Shown: positions 10,780 to 22,236, numbered from the stretch's first letter. The stretch: DNA of 64,000 nucleotides from Corydoras sp. C115 (GCA_019802505.1 JAFMOC010000173.1:31001-95000), one strand, 5' to 3'. Numbers and translations are program-made. Notes: generated by a model from the sequence alone, not told the origin.

Positions 10780-11370
10780 CTGCAGGTGAACTGAGTCGGC
10801 GCCACCTGTGGGCTCTGTGTGTGGTTTCTCCAAATGTGTGTGCAAATGTGTTGAGCTCTGTTCTCAGCGAGCCTCGCGTTGTCCCTCGACCTGCGTGGGG
10901 CCGGCCGGGTTGATTTGTTTACGTCTAAACAGCGAACCCTGCTCGTTGCTAATTCTCGGAGAAGACAGCAGGCTGTGCTAACTCAGTTCCGCCAAATCCC
11001 TGACTCATGTGCCTGTGTGTATTAAGCGGCTTAATGAACTGACTGGCTGCGGCTCTTTTTCAGACCGAACAATCGGGCTTCCCACACGGCGGGGGGGGCT
11101 TCAGAAATGCCCTGGAAACGGGGACTTTCGAGAGCAAGGTGTGAATGTTTGTTTGTGGTGGTGGGTCAGTTTCCTCCCACAGGGCAAAACGAAAACGAGG
11201 TGTCGGTATGTGAACTGGCTCTACAAAATCACCCCGGGGTAAATATGTGAGTGAACATGTGTGTCTGCCCTGAAGTGGGCTGGTGTCCTGTACTTGGTGT
11301 TCGTTCAACTCTGAGTCGCTGAGTCGCCGAGTCTGGGGACAGCAAACCATATAGGGATATTTTTAATATT
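10780..11370. other. Unique GC-richer intronic stretch
   Basis: Carries the palindrome ATTAAGCGGCTTAAT (11021-11035) and no repeat I recognise. Could be regulatory or an alternative 5' exon; nothing proves either. Confidence 0.3.
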
Positions 11371-11383
11371 CGGTATTTAACAA

Positions 11384-12702
11384 GGTGGCTTAGTGGTTGG
11401 CATGTTCTCCTCTCAGCGCTGGGGATTCAGGTTCGAATCCCAATCTGGGTGGAGTCTCCATGTTCTCCCCGTGTCTGCGTGGGTTTCCTCCGGGTTCTCC
11501 GGTTTCCTCCCACAGTCCAAAAACATGGATCAAGTCAAATGAATTCTCCAAATTGCCCCATATAGTGTGTGTATGTGTGAGTGAGTGTGTGCCCAGCGAT
11601 GGATTGGCGCCCTGTCCTGGGTCTATCTGCCCAGCGCCTGAGATGTTCTCCCCTGGATGGGCATGGGGAACCCCACCGCAACCCTAATAGAGGATAAAGT
11701 GGGAGATAATGAATGAGTATTTAACAAGGTGGCACGCTGGCTTATTGGTTAGCATGTTCTCCTCTCAGCGCTGGGGATTCAGGTTCGAATCCCAATCTGG
11801 GTGGAGTTTCCATGTTGTCCCCGTGTTCGCGTGGGTTTCCTCCGGGTTCTCCGGTTTCCTCACACAGTCCAAAAACATGGATCAAGTCAATTGAGTTCTC
11901 CAGATTGCCCCATATAGAGTGTGTCTGAGTGAGTGAGTGTGTGCTCAGCGATGGATTGGCGCTCTGTCCTGGGTGTATCTGCCCAGCGCCTGAGATGTTC
12001 TCCCCTGGATGGGCATGGGGAACCCCACCGCGACCCTAATAGAGGATAAAGCGGGATAAAGGGGGGAGTATTTAACAAGGTGGCACGGTGGCTTAGTGGT
12101 TAGAATGTTCTCCTCTCAGCACTGGGGATTCAGGTTCGAATCCCAATCTGGGTGGAGTTTCCATGTTCTCCCCGTGTCTGCGTGGGTTTCCTCCGGGTTC
12201 TCCGGTTTCCTCCCACAGTCCAAAAACACGGATCAAGTCAATTGAATTCTCCAAATTGCCCCATATAGAGTGTGTCTGTGTGAGTGAGTGTGTGCCCAGC
12301 GATGGATTGGCGCCCTGTCCTGGGTCTATCTGCCCAGCGCCTGAGATGTTCTCCCCTGGATGGGAATGGGGAACCCCACTGCGACCCTAATAGAGGATAA
12401 AGCGGGGAGTATTTAACAAGGTGGCACGGTGGCGTAGTGGTTAGCATGTTCTCCTCTCAGCGCTGGGGATTCAGGTTCGAATCCCAATCTGGGTGGAGTT
12501 TCCATGTTCTCCCCGTGTCTGCGTGGGTTTCCTCCGGGTTCTCCGGTTTCCTCCCACAGTCCAAAAACATGGATCAAGTCAATTGAGTTCTCCAGATTGC
12601 CCCATATAGTGTGTGTATGTGTGAGTGATTGTGTGTTCAGTGATAGATTGGCGCCCTGTCCTGGGTGTATCTGCCCAGCGCCCAAAACGTTCTCCCCTTG
12701 AT
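11384..12702 (+). mobile_element. Tandem array of four V-SINEs
   Basis: Units run about 11384-11716, 11729-12066, 12079-12405 and 12418-12702. Each is preceded by GTATTTAACAAGGTGGC, at 11372, 11717, 12067 and 12406. All four share the subfamily variant GGGGATTCAGGTTCGAATCCC. The fourth tail is lost. Confidence 0.9.
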
Positions 12703-12860
12703 GGACATTGGGGGGTTCTCTCCCTACTGCCCTTGTTTAGGTAATGGATGAAACTGTGGTTAAGGAAAACTTAACCTTTCAGTCCTATCCCTTCCCTTTT
12801 CCACTTCTCATTGTAAAATCTACACATCCTCATATTATGTTAACCCCCCCCCCCTTCCCC

Positions 12861-13066
12861 GGACGGCATGGAGGCTTAGTGGTTAGCATGTTCTCCTCTC
12901 AAGGCTGGGGTTCCAGGTTCGAATCCCAATCTGGGTGGAGTTTCCATGTTCTCTCTCTTTGCGCATGAGTTTCCCCCCCCCCCCCCCCCCCCCCCGAGTT
13001 CTCTGCTTTTCTCCCACTGTTCAAAAACATGGATTCAAGGTGAATTGAATGTTCAAAATTGCCCCC
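12861..13066 (+). mobile_element. V-SINE fragment with poly(C)
   Basis: Head and V domain; the middle is replaced by a 23-C run at 12973-12995. Confidence 0.75.
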
Positions 13067-13079
13067 CCTGCGACCCAGT

Positions 13080-13425
13080 TAGAAGGGTTTTCATGTTCTC
13101 CCCGTGGTTTTCTTTGGGTTTTCTGGTGTCCTCCCACAGGACAAAACATAGATTTAAGGTTATTTGGCTGCTCTAAAATTGATCTGAATTGCCCCTATAT
13201 ACTGTGTGTGTGTGTAAACAAATGAGTGGAAGGAAATTGAGTACATCACCCCAGCGCTTGGGATCCTGGTTCGAAAACTGATTTGGGTGGAGTCTCCATG
13301 TTCCCCTGGTGTCCGTGTGGGTTTCCTCAGGGTTCTTCCCAGGGGAACCCCAGCGAAGCAAATTGAACAGAAGGTCAAAAATCCACAGAAGTACATCAAC
13401 TAAAGAACATCACGGAACATCCATC
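13080..13425 (+). repeat. Copy 2 of the duplicated V-SINE block
   Basis: Matches 10196-10530 almost base for base, including the non-SINE part (GGTCAAAAATCCACAGAAGT) up to CACGGAACATCCATCC. Confidence 0.85.
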
Positions 13426-13746
13426 CATTATCTTCCTCTTTATCCTCTATTAGGGTCGCGGGGGGGTTCCCCATGCCCATCCAGGGGAGAACCTTTTGGG
13501 CGCTGGGCAGATACACCCAGGACAGGACGCCAATCTATCGCTGGGCACACACACACTCACTCACACAGACACGCACACTCTGTATGGAGCAATTTGGAGA
13601 ACTCAATTGACTTGATCCATGTTTTTGGACTGTGGGAGGAAACCGGAGAACCCGGAGGAAACCCACACGGACACGGGGAGAACATGGAAACTCCACCCAG
13701 ATTGGGATTCGAACCGGGAATCCCTAGAGCTGAGAGGCGAACGTGC
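13424..13746 (-). mobile_element. V-SINE, head end lost
   Basis: Ends at GGCGAACGTGCT. Confidence 0.85.
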
Positions 13747-13749
13747 TCG

Positions 13750-14335
13750 TAACATTTTACTTGCAAAAGCAAAGAGAAGAAAGCACTCCTCAATACGCAT
13801 TGTTTCCTTCTTTTCTCAGAATTCCTAGAAAGTTTCAGATCTGTGGAAAAACAGGGTTCTTTACAAAAAAAATAAAAATAAAAAGTGTACTGAACTCTTG
13901 CCCACCGAAGGCTCACTTATGGGACGTGTCATTCTGTAGAATATTTTACGCCCACTTCTGCTGATGAGCACTTTTAACATCCTGACTCTTCATATTGTTA
14001 CTCGGGAATCTGCTTAGCCTGTTGCTTTTAGAGGTGGCACATCTTCCTGGCATAGAATTATTGGCACCCTGGGTAAAAAAGACATGCAGTGTGCAGAAAT
14101 GTTCTGAACGGACTTCCCTCCTTATTAAAAAAGATTTAGTATTTGCTGGACTGGAAAAATTGAGCTTACAGTTTGTCCAGCATACATGCGTTTCATCAGG
14201 ACATTACTATGTCTTACCCATGTTGTCCACAAGGGGTGTAATGGTACGTTACGTTACGATACAACAATATGGGATTTCCGGAGACAAAAAACAAACAGTG
14301 GAAGTTTGTTAGGTAGGACTAAAATTAAGAGACAA
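13750..14335. other. Intronic stretch, no feature recognised
   Basis: No repeat or coding signature stands out. Confidence 0.4.
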
Positions 14336-14346
14336 ACAAGAGGAAT

Positions 14347-14474
14347 TCATTCATTCATTATCTCCCGCTTTATCCTCTATTAGGGTCGCGGTGGGGTTCC
14401 CCATGCCCATCCAGGGGAGAACATTTCGGGCGCTGGGCAGATACACCCAGGACAGGGCGCCAATCCATCGCTGG
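14347..14474 (-). mobile_element. Tail-only V-SINE with 11-bp TSD
   Basis: Ends CCATCGCTGG; ACAAGAGGAAT flanks it at 14336-14346 and 14475-14485. Confidence 0.88.
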
Positions 14475-14549
14475 ACAAGAGGAATCAATATTTCAAATCA
14501 TTTAGAACCTGTTAACGCATACTCAGTGGAATCATCCACATTAAGAACC

Positions 14550-14886
14550 ATCCATCCTTTATCTTCCTCTTTATCCTGTACTAGGGTTCCCCATGCCCAT
14601 CCAGGGGAGAACGTCTCGGGCGCTGGGCAGATACACCCAGGACAGGACACCAATCTATCACTGGACACACTCACTAACACAAACACTCTATATGGGGCAA
14701 TTTGAGAATTTGAAAATTGAGAATTCAATTCACCTTAATCAATGTTTTTGGACTGTAGGAGGAAACCGAGAACCCGGAAGAAACCCACAGGGAGAACATG
14801 GAAACTCCACCCAGATTGGGATTCGAACCTGGGAATCCCTAGTGCCAAGAGGAGAACATGCTAACCACTAAGCCACTGTGCCCCCC
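14550..14886 (-). mobile_element. V-SINE with imperfect TSD
   Basis: Flanks ATTAAGAACC and ATTGAGAACC differ by one base. Confidence 0.82.
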
Positions 14887-15107
14887 ATTGAGAACCAGAG
14901 CTCAATTAAAACCTGCCACCCAATGATTGGACTTCTCTATATATTTTTACACTAATTTGACTAAACCTACGATATTTTTTGTGAGTTAACATGTTTGCAC
15001 TTAATCCTTTGTCTCTGAGATGTGAAATCAGAAAGAACAAATCCATTACTAACGCAATGAGCGTGTCCAGTAATCCCTCACATATTGCAATGGTTGTGTG
15101 TAATTAT

Positions 15108-15395
15108 CGAATCCCCATCTGGGTGGAGTTTCCATGTTCTCCCCGTGTTTGCGTGGGTTTCCTACGGGTTCTCCGGTTTCCTCCCACAGTCCAAAAACAT
15201 GGATCAAGTCGATTGATTTCTCAAAATTGCCCCATATAGAGTGTGTCTATGTGAGTGAGTGTGTACCCAGCGATAGATTGGCGCCCTGTCCTGGGTGTAT
15301 CTGCCCAGCGCCCGAGACGTTCTCCCCTGGATGGGCATGGGGAACCCCACCGCGACCCTAATAGAGGATAAAGCGGGAGATAATGACTGAATGAA
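15108..15395 (+). mobile_element. Head-truncated V-SINE with 13-bp TSD
   Basis: Begins at CGAATCCCC inside the B box. TGTGTGTAATTAT flanks it at 15095-15107 and 15396-15408. Confidence 0.88.
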
Positions 15396-15409
15396 TGTGT
15401 GTAATTATT

Positions 15410-15890
15410 GTAGAATGTATATGTTTAAGGCTTCATGATGTGCTCCATATGCTGGAGTGGAGGATTTAATAAAAGGGCAAAAAAAGAGTTTAATGAACCT
15501 GAAACACTTCAAAAATAACTGGAAATAAAAAGGAACTGGAGACTCTCAAGGAAAGGCAGATACAGCTGACATCAATACACATGAATAAATGATAATTAAC
15601 CCCACAATTAACAAAGAACAAGATCTGTTCCCCCTCAATGATACGGAACTTGAACGAAAACCCAAAACACACAAAGCACGCCCCCAAATAGCAGCACTAC
15701 CGCATTTCCACACAAAAACCCAATCTCAATATTACATGTGTCTGTTTACACATGTAACAACACAGCCTCGAGATAAATTCAGCTACGTTTTTATACGGTT
15801 GTGACCTATGTCCTTCACCTTCATTTGACTGGTTTTGTTTGGTTGCCATGCTGCCTTAACATTGTTTATTGTGTTGGATTATAGCTAAAG
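15410..15890. other. Intronic stretch, no feature recognised
   Basis: A-rich; no coding or repeat family is identified. Confidence 0.35.
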
Positions 15891-15908
15891 TGAAGTGCTG
15901 TGTGTATA

Positions 15909-16767
15909 TCCATCCATTATCTTCCGCTTTTATCCTCTATTACGGTCGCGGTGGGGTTCCCCATGCCCATCCAGGGGAGAACGTCTCGGGCACTGGGCAG
16001 ATAGACCCAGGACAGGGCGCCAATTTATCACTGGGCACACACTCACTCACACAGACACACTCTATATGGGGCAATTTTCATTCATTCATTCATTATCTCC
16101 CGCTTTATCCTCTATTAGGGTCGCGGTGGGGTTCCCCATGCCCATCCAGGGGAGAACGTCTCGGGCGCTCGGGGACGCAGGACAGGGCGCCAATCTATCA
16201 ACTGGACACACACTCCACAGGACACACTCTATATGGGGCAATTTCATTCATTCATTCATTATCTCCCGCTTTATCTTTTATTAGGGTCGCGGTGGGGTTC
16301 CCCTGCCCATCCGAGGGGAGAACGCTGGGCACTAAACCCAGGACAGGACGCCAATCCATCACAACACTCACTCACACATACAACACCCTATTGGGGCAAT
16401 TTGGAGAATTCAATTGACTTGATCCATGTTTTTGGACTGTGGGAGGAAACCGGAGAACCCGGAGGAAACCCACGCAGACACGGGGAGAACATGGAAACTC
16501 CACCCAGATGGGGATTCGAACCGGGAATCCCTAGCGCTGAGAGGCGAACGTGCTAACCACTAAGCCACTGTGCCGCCTATATGGGGCAATTTGGAGAATT
16601 GAATTGACTTGATCCATGTTTTTGGACTGTGGGAGGAAACCGGAAAACCCAGAGGAAACCCACGCGGACACGGGGAGAACATGGAAACTCCACCCAGATA
16701 GGGATTCGAACCGGGAATCCCTAGCGCTGAGAGGAGAACATGCCAACCACTAAGCCACCGTGCTGCC
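15909..16767 (-). mobile_element. Composite V-SINE array inside one TSD
   Basis: Order on + strand: tail half (15909-16075), tail half (16076-16246), full element (16247-16577), head half (16578-16767). Internal joins fall at TATGGGGCAATT. One direct repeat, GCTGTGTGTATA, brackets the whole (15897-15908, 16768-16779). Confidence 0.88.
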
Positions 16768-16965
16768 GCTGTGTGTATAATACATATTAAATTAAGTTTT
16801 CAGTACAAACTCTCCATTCCAGTGACCAACAACAAATAGCGTTTTAATTCCTCTCAATAATCTGTTGTGGAATCTAGAAATAAAGCGTTTTGTCTTCACT
16901 TTAAGTCTGTCCAGATTTTCTCCAGACCAAAAAATTAGAATTTGGTTATATTTTCTGGCACGGAT

Positions 16966-17226
16966 CCCAATCCATGTTCTCCCCGTGTCCATGTGGGTTT
17001 CCTCCAGTCCAAAAATGTGGATTCAAGGTCAATGAAATGCTCTAAATTCCCATAAGGTGTGTGCGTGTTTCTGTGAGTGAGTCTGCCCAGCGATGGATTG
17101 GCGCCCTGTCGTGGATTTATCTGCCCAGCGGCCGAAATGAAATGGAACTCCTCTGGTTGGTCATGGGGAACCCCCCCCCCCTCCAACCACAACCCTAGTC
17201 CTATGTATAGGGTTAAGAGAAAGATG
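16966..17226 (+). mobile_element. Old V-SINE fragment
   Basis: V domain and tail remain with many substitutions; a C run lies near 17170. Confidence 0.65.
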
Positions 17227-17640
17227 GAGTAACGTGAGCAGTGTGTCAGATGGTAACAACATTATGCTGTTTGCTTTTAGCTGAATAATTAATCATATTT
17301 GTTCGCAAATGTTTAACGATAACATTGCAGTCATCAAGTGAAAACAATTTTCTTTTGAAGTTCTCGAAACAGTTTTGGAGTGACAAATACTGTGTGTGAG
17401 TTCTTAAACACCCTACTGTGCGATATCAATTACAATTAGGTTTCAGTACAGAAACTTTCAATACTCGTACTGTTTTTTGGCAGATGAAATTCTTTTGTTT
17501 ATGTTAGTTAATTATTCAGGTGCAGCGATCTCTGTACTCTCTCTGTGTCATCAGCAGAAATAAAAATCAATTAGACCCTAAAAATAGTAAGTTAGCATGG
17601 TGATGTGACTCTAAATATTATTTATTGACTAATTAAAATC
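17227..17640. other. Intronic stretch, no feature recognised
   Basis: AT-rich single-copy-looking sequence. Confidence 0.4.
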
Positions 17641-17642
17641 AG

Positions 17643-19022
17643 GTCTAGGGATTCCCGGTTCGAATCCCCATCTGGGTGGAGTGTCCATGTTCTCCCCGTG
17701 TCTGTGTGGGTTTCCTCCGGGTTCTCCGGTTTCCTCCCACAGTCCAAAAACATGGATCAAGTTAATTGAGTTCTCCAAATTGCCCCATATAGAGTGTGTC
17801 TGTGTGAGTGAGTGTGTGCTCAGCGATGGATTGGCGCCCTGTCCTGGGTGTATCTGCCCCGCGCCCGAGACGTTCTCCTCTGGATGGGCATGAGGAACCC
17901 CACCGCGACCCTAATAGAGGATAAAGCGGGAGATAATGAATGAATGAATAAAATCAGGACGGCACGGTGGCATAGTGGTTAGCACGTTTGCCTCTCAGCG
18001 CTAGGGATTCCCGGTTCGAATCCCCATCTGGGTGGAGTGTCCATGTTCTCCCCGTGTCTGTGTGGGTTTCCTCCGGGTTCTCCGGTTTCCTCCCACAGTC
18101 CAAAAACATGGATCAAGTTAATTGAGTTCTCCAAATTGCCCCATATAGAGTGTGTCTGTGTGAGTGAGTGTGTGCCCAGACGATGGATTGGCGCCCTGTC
18201 CGGGTGTATCTGCCCCGCGCAAAAACCGAGACGTTCTCCTGCCCCTGGATGGGCATGAGGAACCCCACCGCGACCCTAATAGAGGATAAAGCGGGAGATA
18301 ATGAATGAATGAATAAAATCAGGACGGCACGGTGGCATAGTGGTTAGCACGTTTGCCTCTCAGCGCTAGGGATTCCCGGTTCGAATCCCCATCTGGGTGG
18401 AGTTTCCATGTTCTCCCCGTGTCTGCGTGGGTTTCCTCCGGGTTCTCCGGTTTCCTCCCACAGTCCAAAAACATGGATCAAGTTAATTGAGTTCTCCAAA
18501 TTGCCCCATATAGAGTGTGTTTGAGTGAGTGAGTGTGTGCCCAGTGATAGATTGGCGCCCTGTCCTGGGTGTATCTGCCCAGCGCCCGAGACGTTCTCCC
18601 CTGGATGGGCATGGGGAACCCCACCACGACCCCAATAGAGGATAAAGCGGGAGATAATGAATGGATGAATAAAATTAGGACGGCACGGTGGCATAGTGGT
18701 TAGCACGTTTGCCTCTCAGCGCTAGGGATTCCCAATTCGAATCCCTATCTGGGTGGAGTTTCCATGTTCTCCCCGTGTCCACATGGGTTTCCTCCGGGTT
18801 CTCCGGTTTCCTCCCACAGTCCAAAAACATGGATCAAGTCAATTGAATTCTCTAAATTGCCCCATATAGAGTGTGTTTGAGTGAGTGAGTGTGTGCCCAG
18901 CGATGGATTGGCGCCCTGTCCTGGGTGTATCTGCCCAGCGCCCGATACGTTCTCCTCTGGATGGGCATGGGGAACCCCACCGCGACCCTAATAGAGGATA
19001 AAGCGGGTGATAATGAATGAAT
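17643..19022 (+). mobile_element. Tandem array of four V-SINEs inside one TSD
   Basis: Units run 17643-17945 (head lost), 17958-18310, 18323-18667 and 18679-19022. Joins carry AATAAAATCAGG or its variant with TTAGG. The outer flanks are AATTAAAATCAG (17631-17642, 19023-19034). All share GGTGGCATAGTGG in place of GGTGGCTTAGTGG except where truncated. Confidence 0.92.
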
Positions 19023-19654
19023 AATTAAAATCAGCTTTTGAATCATGGGTCAGAATATCTTAGCTTTTGTTAGTAGTAAACACATGGCAAAGCATAATAA
19101 CTACATATTAACTATGCTTATAAAACAGGTATTTCTGGTCCTTAAATCTGATTGGCTGAGCCGTTTGTCCATCTGTGACATTATTAACAATAATAAATTA
19201 TTGACTGCTTCACAATGCGTGATATAATAAAGCAATAGGGTTTGAGAGGGTGTGGCATTATTGTGAATAAATCATGGGAAAGAGGTTTTATAAGGTGTTA
19301 AATGATCGTATATTGTCATCTAGTGGCCAAATTACAGAAAACAGTTTATTTTAAAAAAAGGAAAGGGAAAAAATGTATTTTATGTCATGCATTGATACGA
19401 ATATGAAGTGCTTAGAGGTGTGTGTTGTCAATAATGTCAAAGCTGGACAAACATCTCAACAATTCAAATTTAAGGACTAGACCTTAAACCTACCTGGTTT
19501 ATAAAATACATTATTTTAAATCATGTACCATAAATGGAAATGCAGATTAATATAAACGCTGAGGCGATTCCCAATAAGCACTAAGCCTGTATCCCGTTAC
19601 TTAGCAACCAACGTTCATTTTAAAAACCAGACTAGATTACGTCACGGAAGATTA

Positions 19655-20001
19655 TTCGTTCATTCATTATCTCCCGCTTTATCCTCTATTAGGGTCGCGG
19701 TGGGGTTCCCCATGCCCATCCAGGGGAGAACGTCTCGGGCGCTGGGCAGACAGACCCAGGACAGGGCGCCAACCCACCACTGGGCACACACTCACTCACA
19801 CATACACACTCTATATGGGGCAATTTTGAGAATTCAATTGACTTGATCCATGTTTTTGGACTGTGGGAGGAAACCGGAGAACCCGGAGGAAACCCACGCG
19901 GACACGGGGAGAACATGGAAACTCCACCCAGATGGGGATTCGAACCAGGAATCCCTAGCGCTGAGAGGCGAACATGCCAACCACTAAGCCACCGTGCCGC
20001 C
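19655..20001 (-). mobile_element. V-SINE with 14-bp TSD
   Basis: Complete; GTCACGGAAGATTA on both sides (19641-19654, 20002-20015). Confidence 0.94.
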
Positions 20002-20052
20002 GTCACGGAAGATTAGTTTATTAAAAAATTTGTTTTCAATAAAGACATGAAT

Positions 20053-20336
20053 AGGAGCACGGGAGCTTAGTGGTTAGCACGTCTGCCTCTCAGCGCTGGG
20101 GATCCAGGTTCGAATCCCAATCCGGATGGAGTTTCCATGTTCTCCTCGTCTGGGTTCCCTTGGGGTTCTCCGGTTTCTTCCCAAAGTTCAGAAACGTGGA
20201 TTTAAGGTAAACTGGCTGCTCTAAATTGCCCCTGTACAGTCCATGTGTTTGTGTGAGTGAGTGTGTGCTTAGTGATAGATTGTCGCCCTGTTCTGGGTGT
20301 ATCTGCCGAATTGTCGGAAGATGAAGGATGGATGGA
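20053..20336 (+). mobile_element. Older V-SINE
   Basis: Carries the older variants GGGGATCCAGGTTCGAATCCC and GATTTAAGGTAAACTGG. Confidence 0.78.
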
Positions 20337-20469
20337 CATTTATGAACCAAATCTTGTTTGATTAAAGAAATAAGGCACTCGCGGTTGTGCATTATTGTTA
20401 ATAAATCGTGGAAAAAAGGCATGTGTCACCTCTTTTCTGTGATTTATTTTTAATAATGCACTAGTTAGA

Positions 20470-21225
20470 CATTAGGACACTCTCATTCTCTCTATTGCTT
20501 CAGTAAGTAATTAAAGTTGAGACTCCGAACGTAATGCATCCATGGTTTGAGTTTAATTTGTTCTTTTCTAACTCTGCTCGCAGGTTCAGCCGCGGTGACC
20601 TCTGGCTCGAAGTGATAGAGCTGGTTATTAATGTTTCTATTAAAATCAGTATTGCTTTCTGTGGACGGTCTGTAGGATATTTAATGAACGATTGTAACAC
20701 ATTTTCTTTTACATTGCTGTTGGGGATTTTCGGTCTTTTTCTTTCAATAGCCCGGTGAGGATCACTAACTCCCACTTTTAATGAACCTGGATAAGTGAGG
20801 AGCCTCTGGGGCAGGCGGAAAGCTTTAATTAGAAGACTTTGCTTAAGTAAGGGTATTGTTATCAGCCGGCCTTCGAAACATCACTTATTCTCTTACAGAA
20901 CATTTGGTAAAATACTGGTGTTAATGGCTGTGGATTGATATATTTTTAATGAGGTGTGAGCCGTTCTCAACATTTGAAGAGATGGAAATAGAAAAAAGGG
21001 GTTTTTCTGAACACTGTCCAAGTGCATCATTTCCTGTAACTTTAGTGATGTTGATATAAGCAGTAAAGATTCTGCTGAGTCGTTGGAAATGTGAATTGCT
21101 TTGCGGCTATCAGTCTCAGTTGATAGAACCGAATTCAAATCTTTATAAATCATGTGATACAAAATATCTGTTAATAATAAAATGTCATTTATTACAGTGT
21201 CACATTAGCATACACAGACTCTCTC
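20470..21225. other. Unique intronic stretch, possible conserved non-coding DNA
   Basis: No repeat is recognised over about 750 bp, unusual here. The open frames are short and lack splice context. Confidence 0.3.
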
Positions 21226-21227
21226 TC

Positions 21228-21290
21228 TCTAATATATATATATATGTTCTCCCCTAGCTCTGAGAGGAGAACATATATATATATATATGT
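21228..21290. repeat. Palindrome of (AT)n plus V-SINE head pieces
   Basis: TATATATATGTTCTCC and GGAGAACATATATATA pair across the 13-nt loop CCTAGCTCTGAGA. Confidence 0.8.
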
Positions 21291-21295
21291 TCTCC

Positions 21296-21794
21296 TGAAG
21301 GGATGAAAATTTGTAATTTGTAAGTAATTTGTGTTTAAGGGAATTAGCGCATTTTATAGTGATGGGGCAATCTGGCCGACAATTGCCCAAGGCCTATATT
21401 TCATGAAAACCAGATGCACCTGGCGTCTGGTGGCTGGTGGATAAAGCTCAAGGACAGCTGAGGTGTCTCGAGCTCCCCCAGATAAGGGATAGAACGGCGC
21501 GTTCGACCTCCCCATAGAACTTCTTCAACAAGTTTGTTCAGAATAAGCAGAGCGAGGGATGTTTTTGCAATAAATAGGGTGAGCAGCTGGATTTCGGGGC
21601 TCTGTCTTGGTGGAACCGGTGTGGTGCTGAGATCAGAGTCGGATCGCGATCTTGGGCTTGTCTTGGACGAACACTGCTTTGACTCGGTTTGTCGTAAATA
21701 AACCGCTTGATTCGAATAACTCTGAAATCATCTGTACTGTGCTTTTTGACGCCTTCAAAATTGTTTCATCGGGGAAATTTCAGATTTCCTAACA
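21296..21794 (+). mobile_element. Probable solo LTR with 4-bp TSD
   Basis: A 499-bp block begins TG, ends CA and is flanked by CTCC on both sides (21292-21295, 21795-21798). It splits the V-SINE motif GTTCTCCTCTCAGCG. Inside are a TATA-like AATAAATAGGG near 21575 and a poly(A)-signal-like TAAATAAACC near 21695, in the order expected of an LTR. No internal viral genes remain. Confidence 0.7.
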
Positions 21795-21798
21795 CTCC

Positions 21799-22107
21799 TC
21801 TCAGCGCTAGGGATTCCCGGTTCGAATCCCCATCTGGGTGGAGTTTCCATGTTCTCCCCGTGTCCGCGTGGGTTTCCTCCGGGTTCTCCGGTTTCCTCCC
21901 ACAGTCCAAAAACATGGATCAAGTCAATTGAGTTCTCCAAATGGCCCCATATAGAGTGTGTCTGTGTGAGTGAGTGTGTGCCCAGCGATGGATTGGCGCC
22001 TTGCCCTGGGTCTATCTGCCCAGCGCCCGAAATGTTCTCCCCTGGATGGGCATGGGGAACCCCCCCTCGACCCTAATATAGGATAAAAGCGGAAGATAAT
22101 GAATGAA

Positions 22108-22110
<3 letters not shown>
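21799..22110 (+). mobile_element. V-SINE body separated from its head by the LTR
   Basis: Starts TCTCAGCGCTAGGG and ends in (GAAT)n running into (TA)n at 22111-22163. Confidence 0.87.
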
Positions 22111-22143
<33 letters not shown>

Positions 22144-22236
22144 TATATATAGATATATATAAGATATAAAGACAGATAGATGTTGTGCTTTCCACATCCT
22201 ACACCACATCCTTTTTCTGTTATGTATTTGACTGGG

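Larger units (their letters stand above)
19128..20460. mobile_element. MITE-like element (TIR family C), broken by two V-SINEs
   Basis: The CTGGTCCTTAAATCTGATTGGCTGAG terminus and CATCTAGTGGCC core are shared with the copy at 57881. The SINEs at 19655 and 20053 split it. The right boundary is uncertain. Confidence 0.6.
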
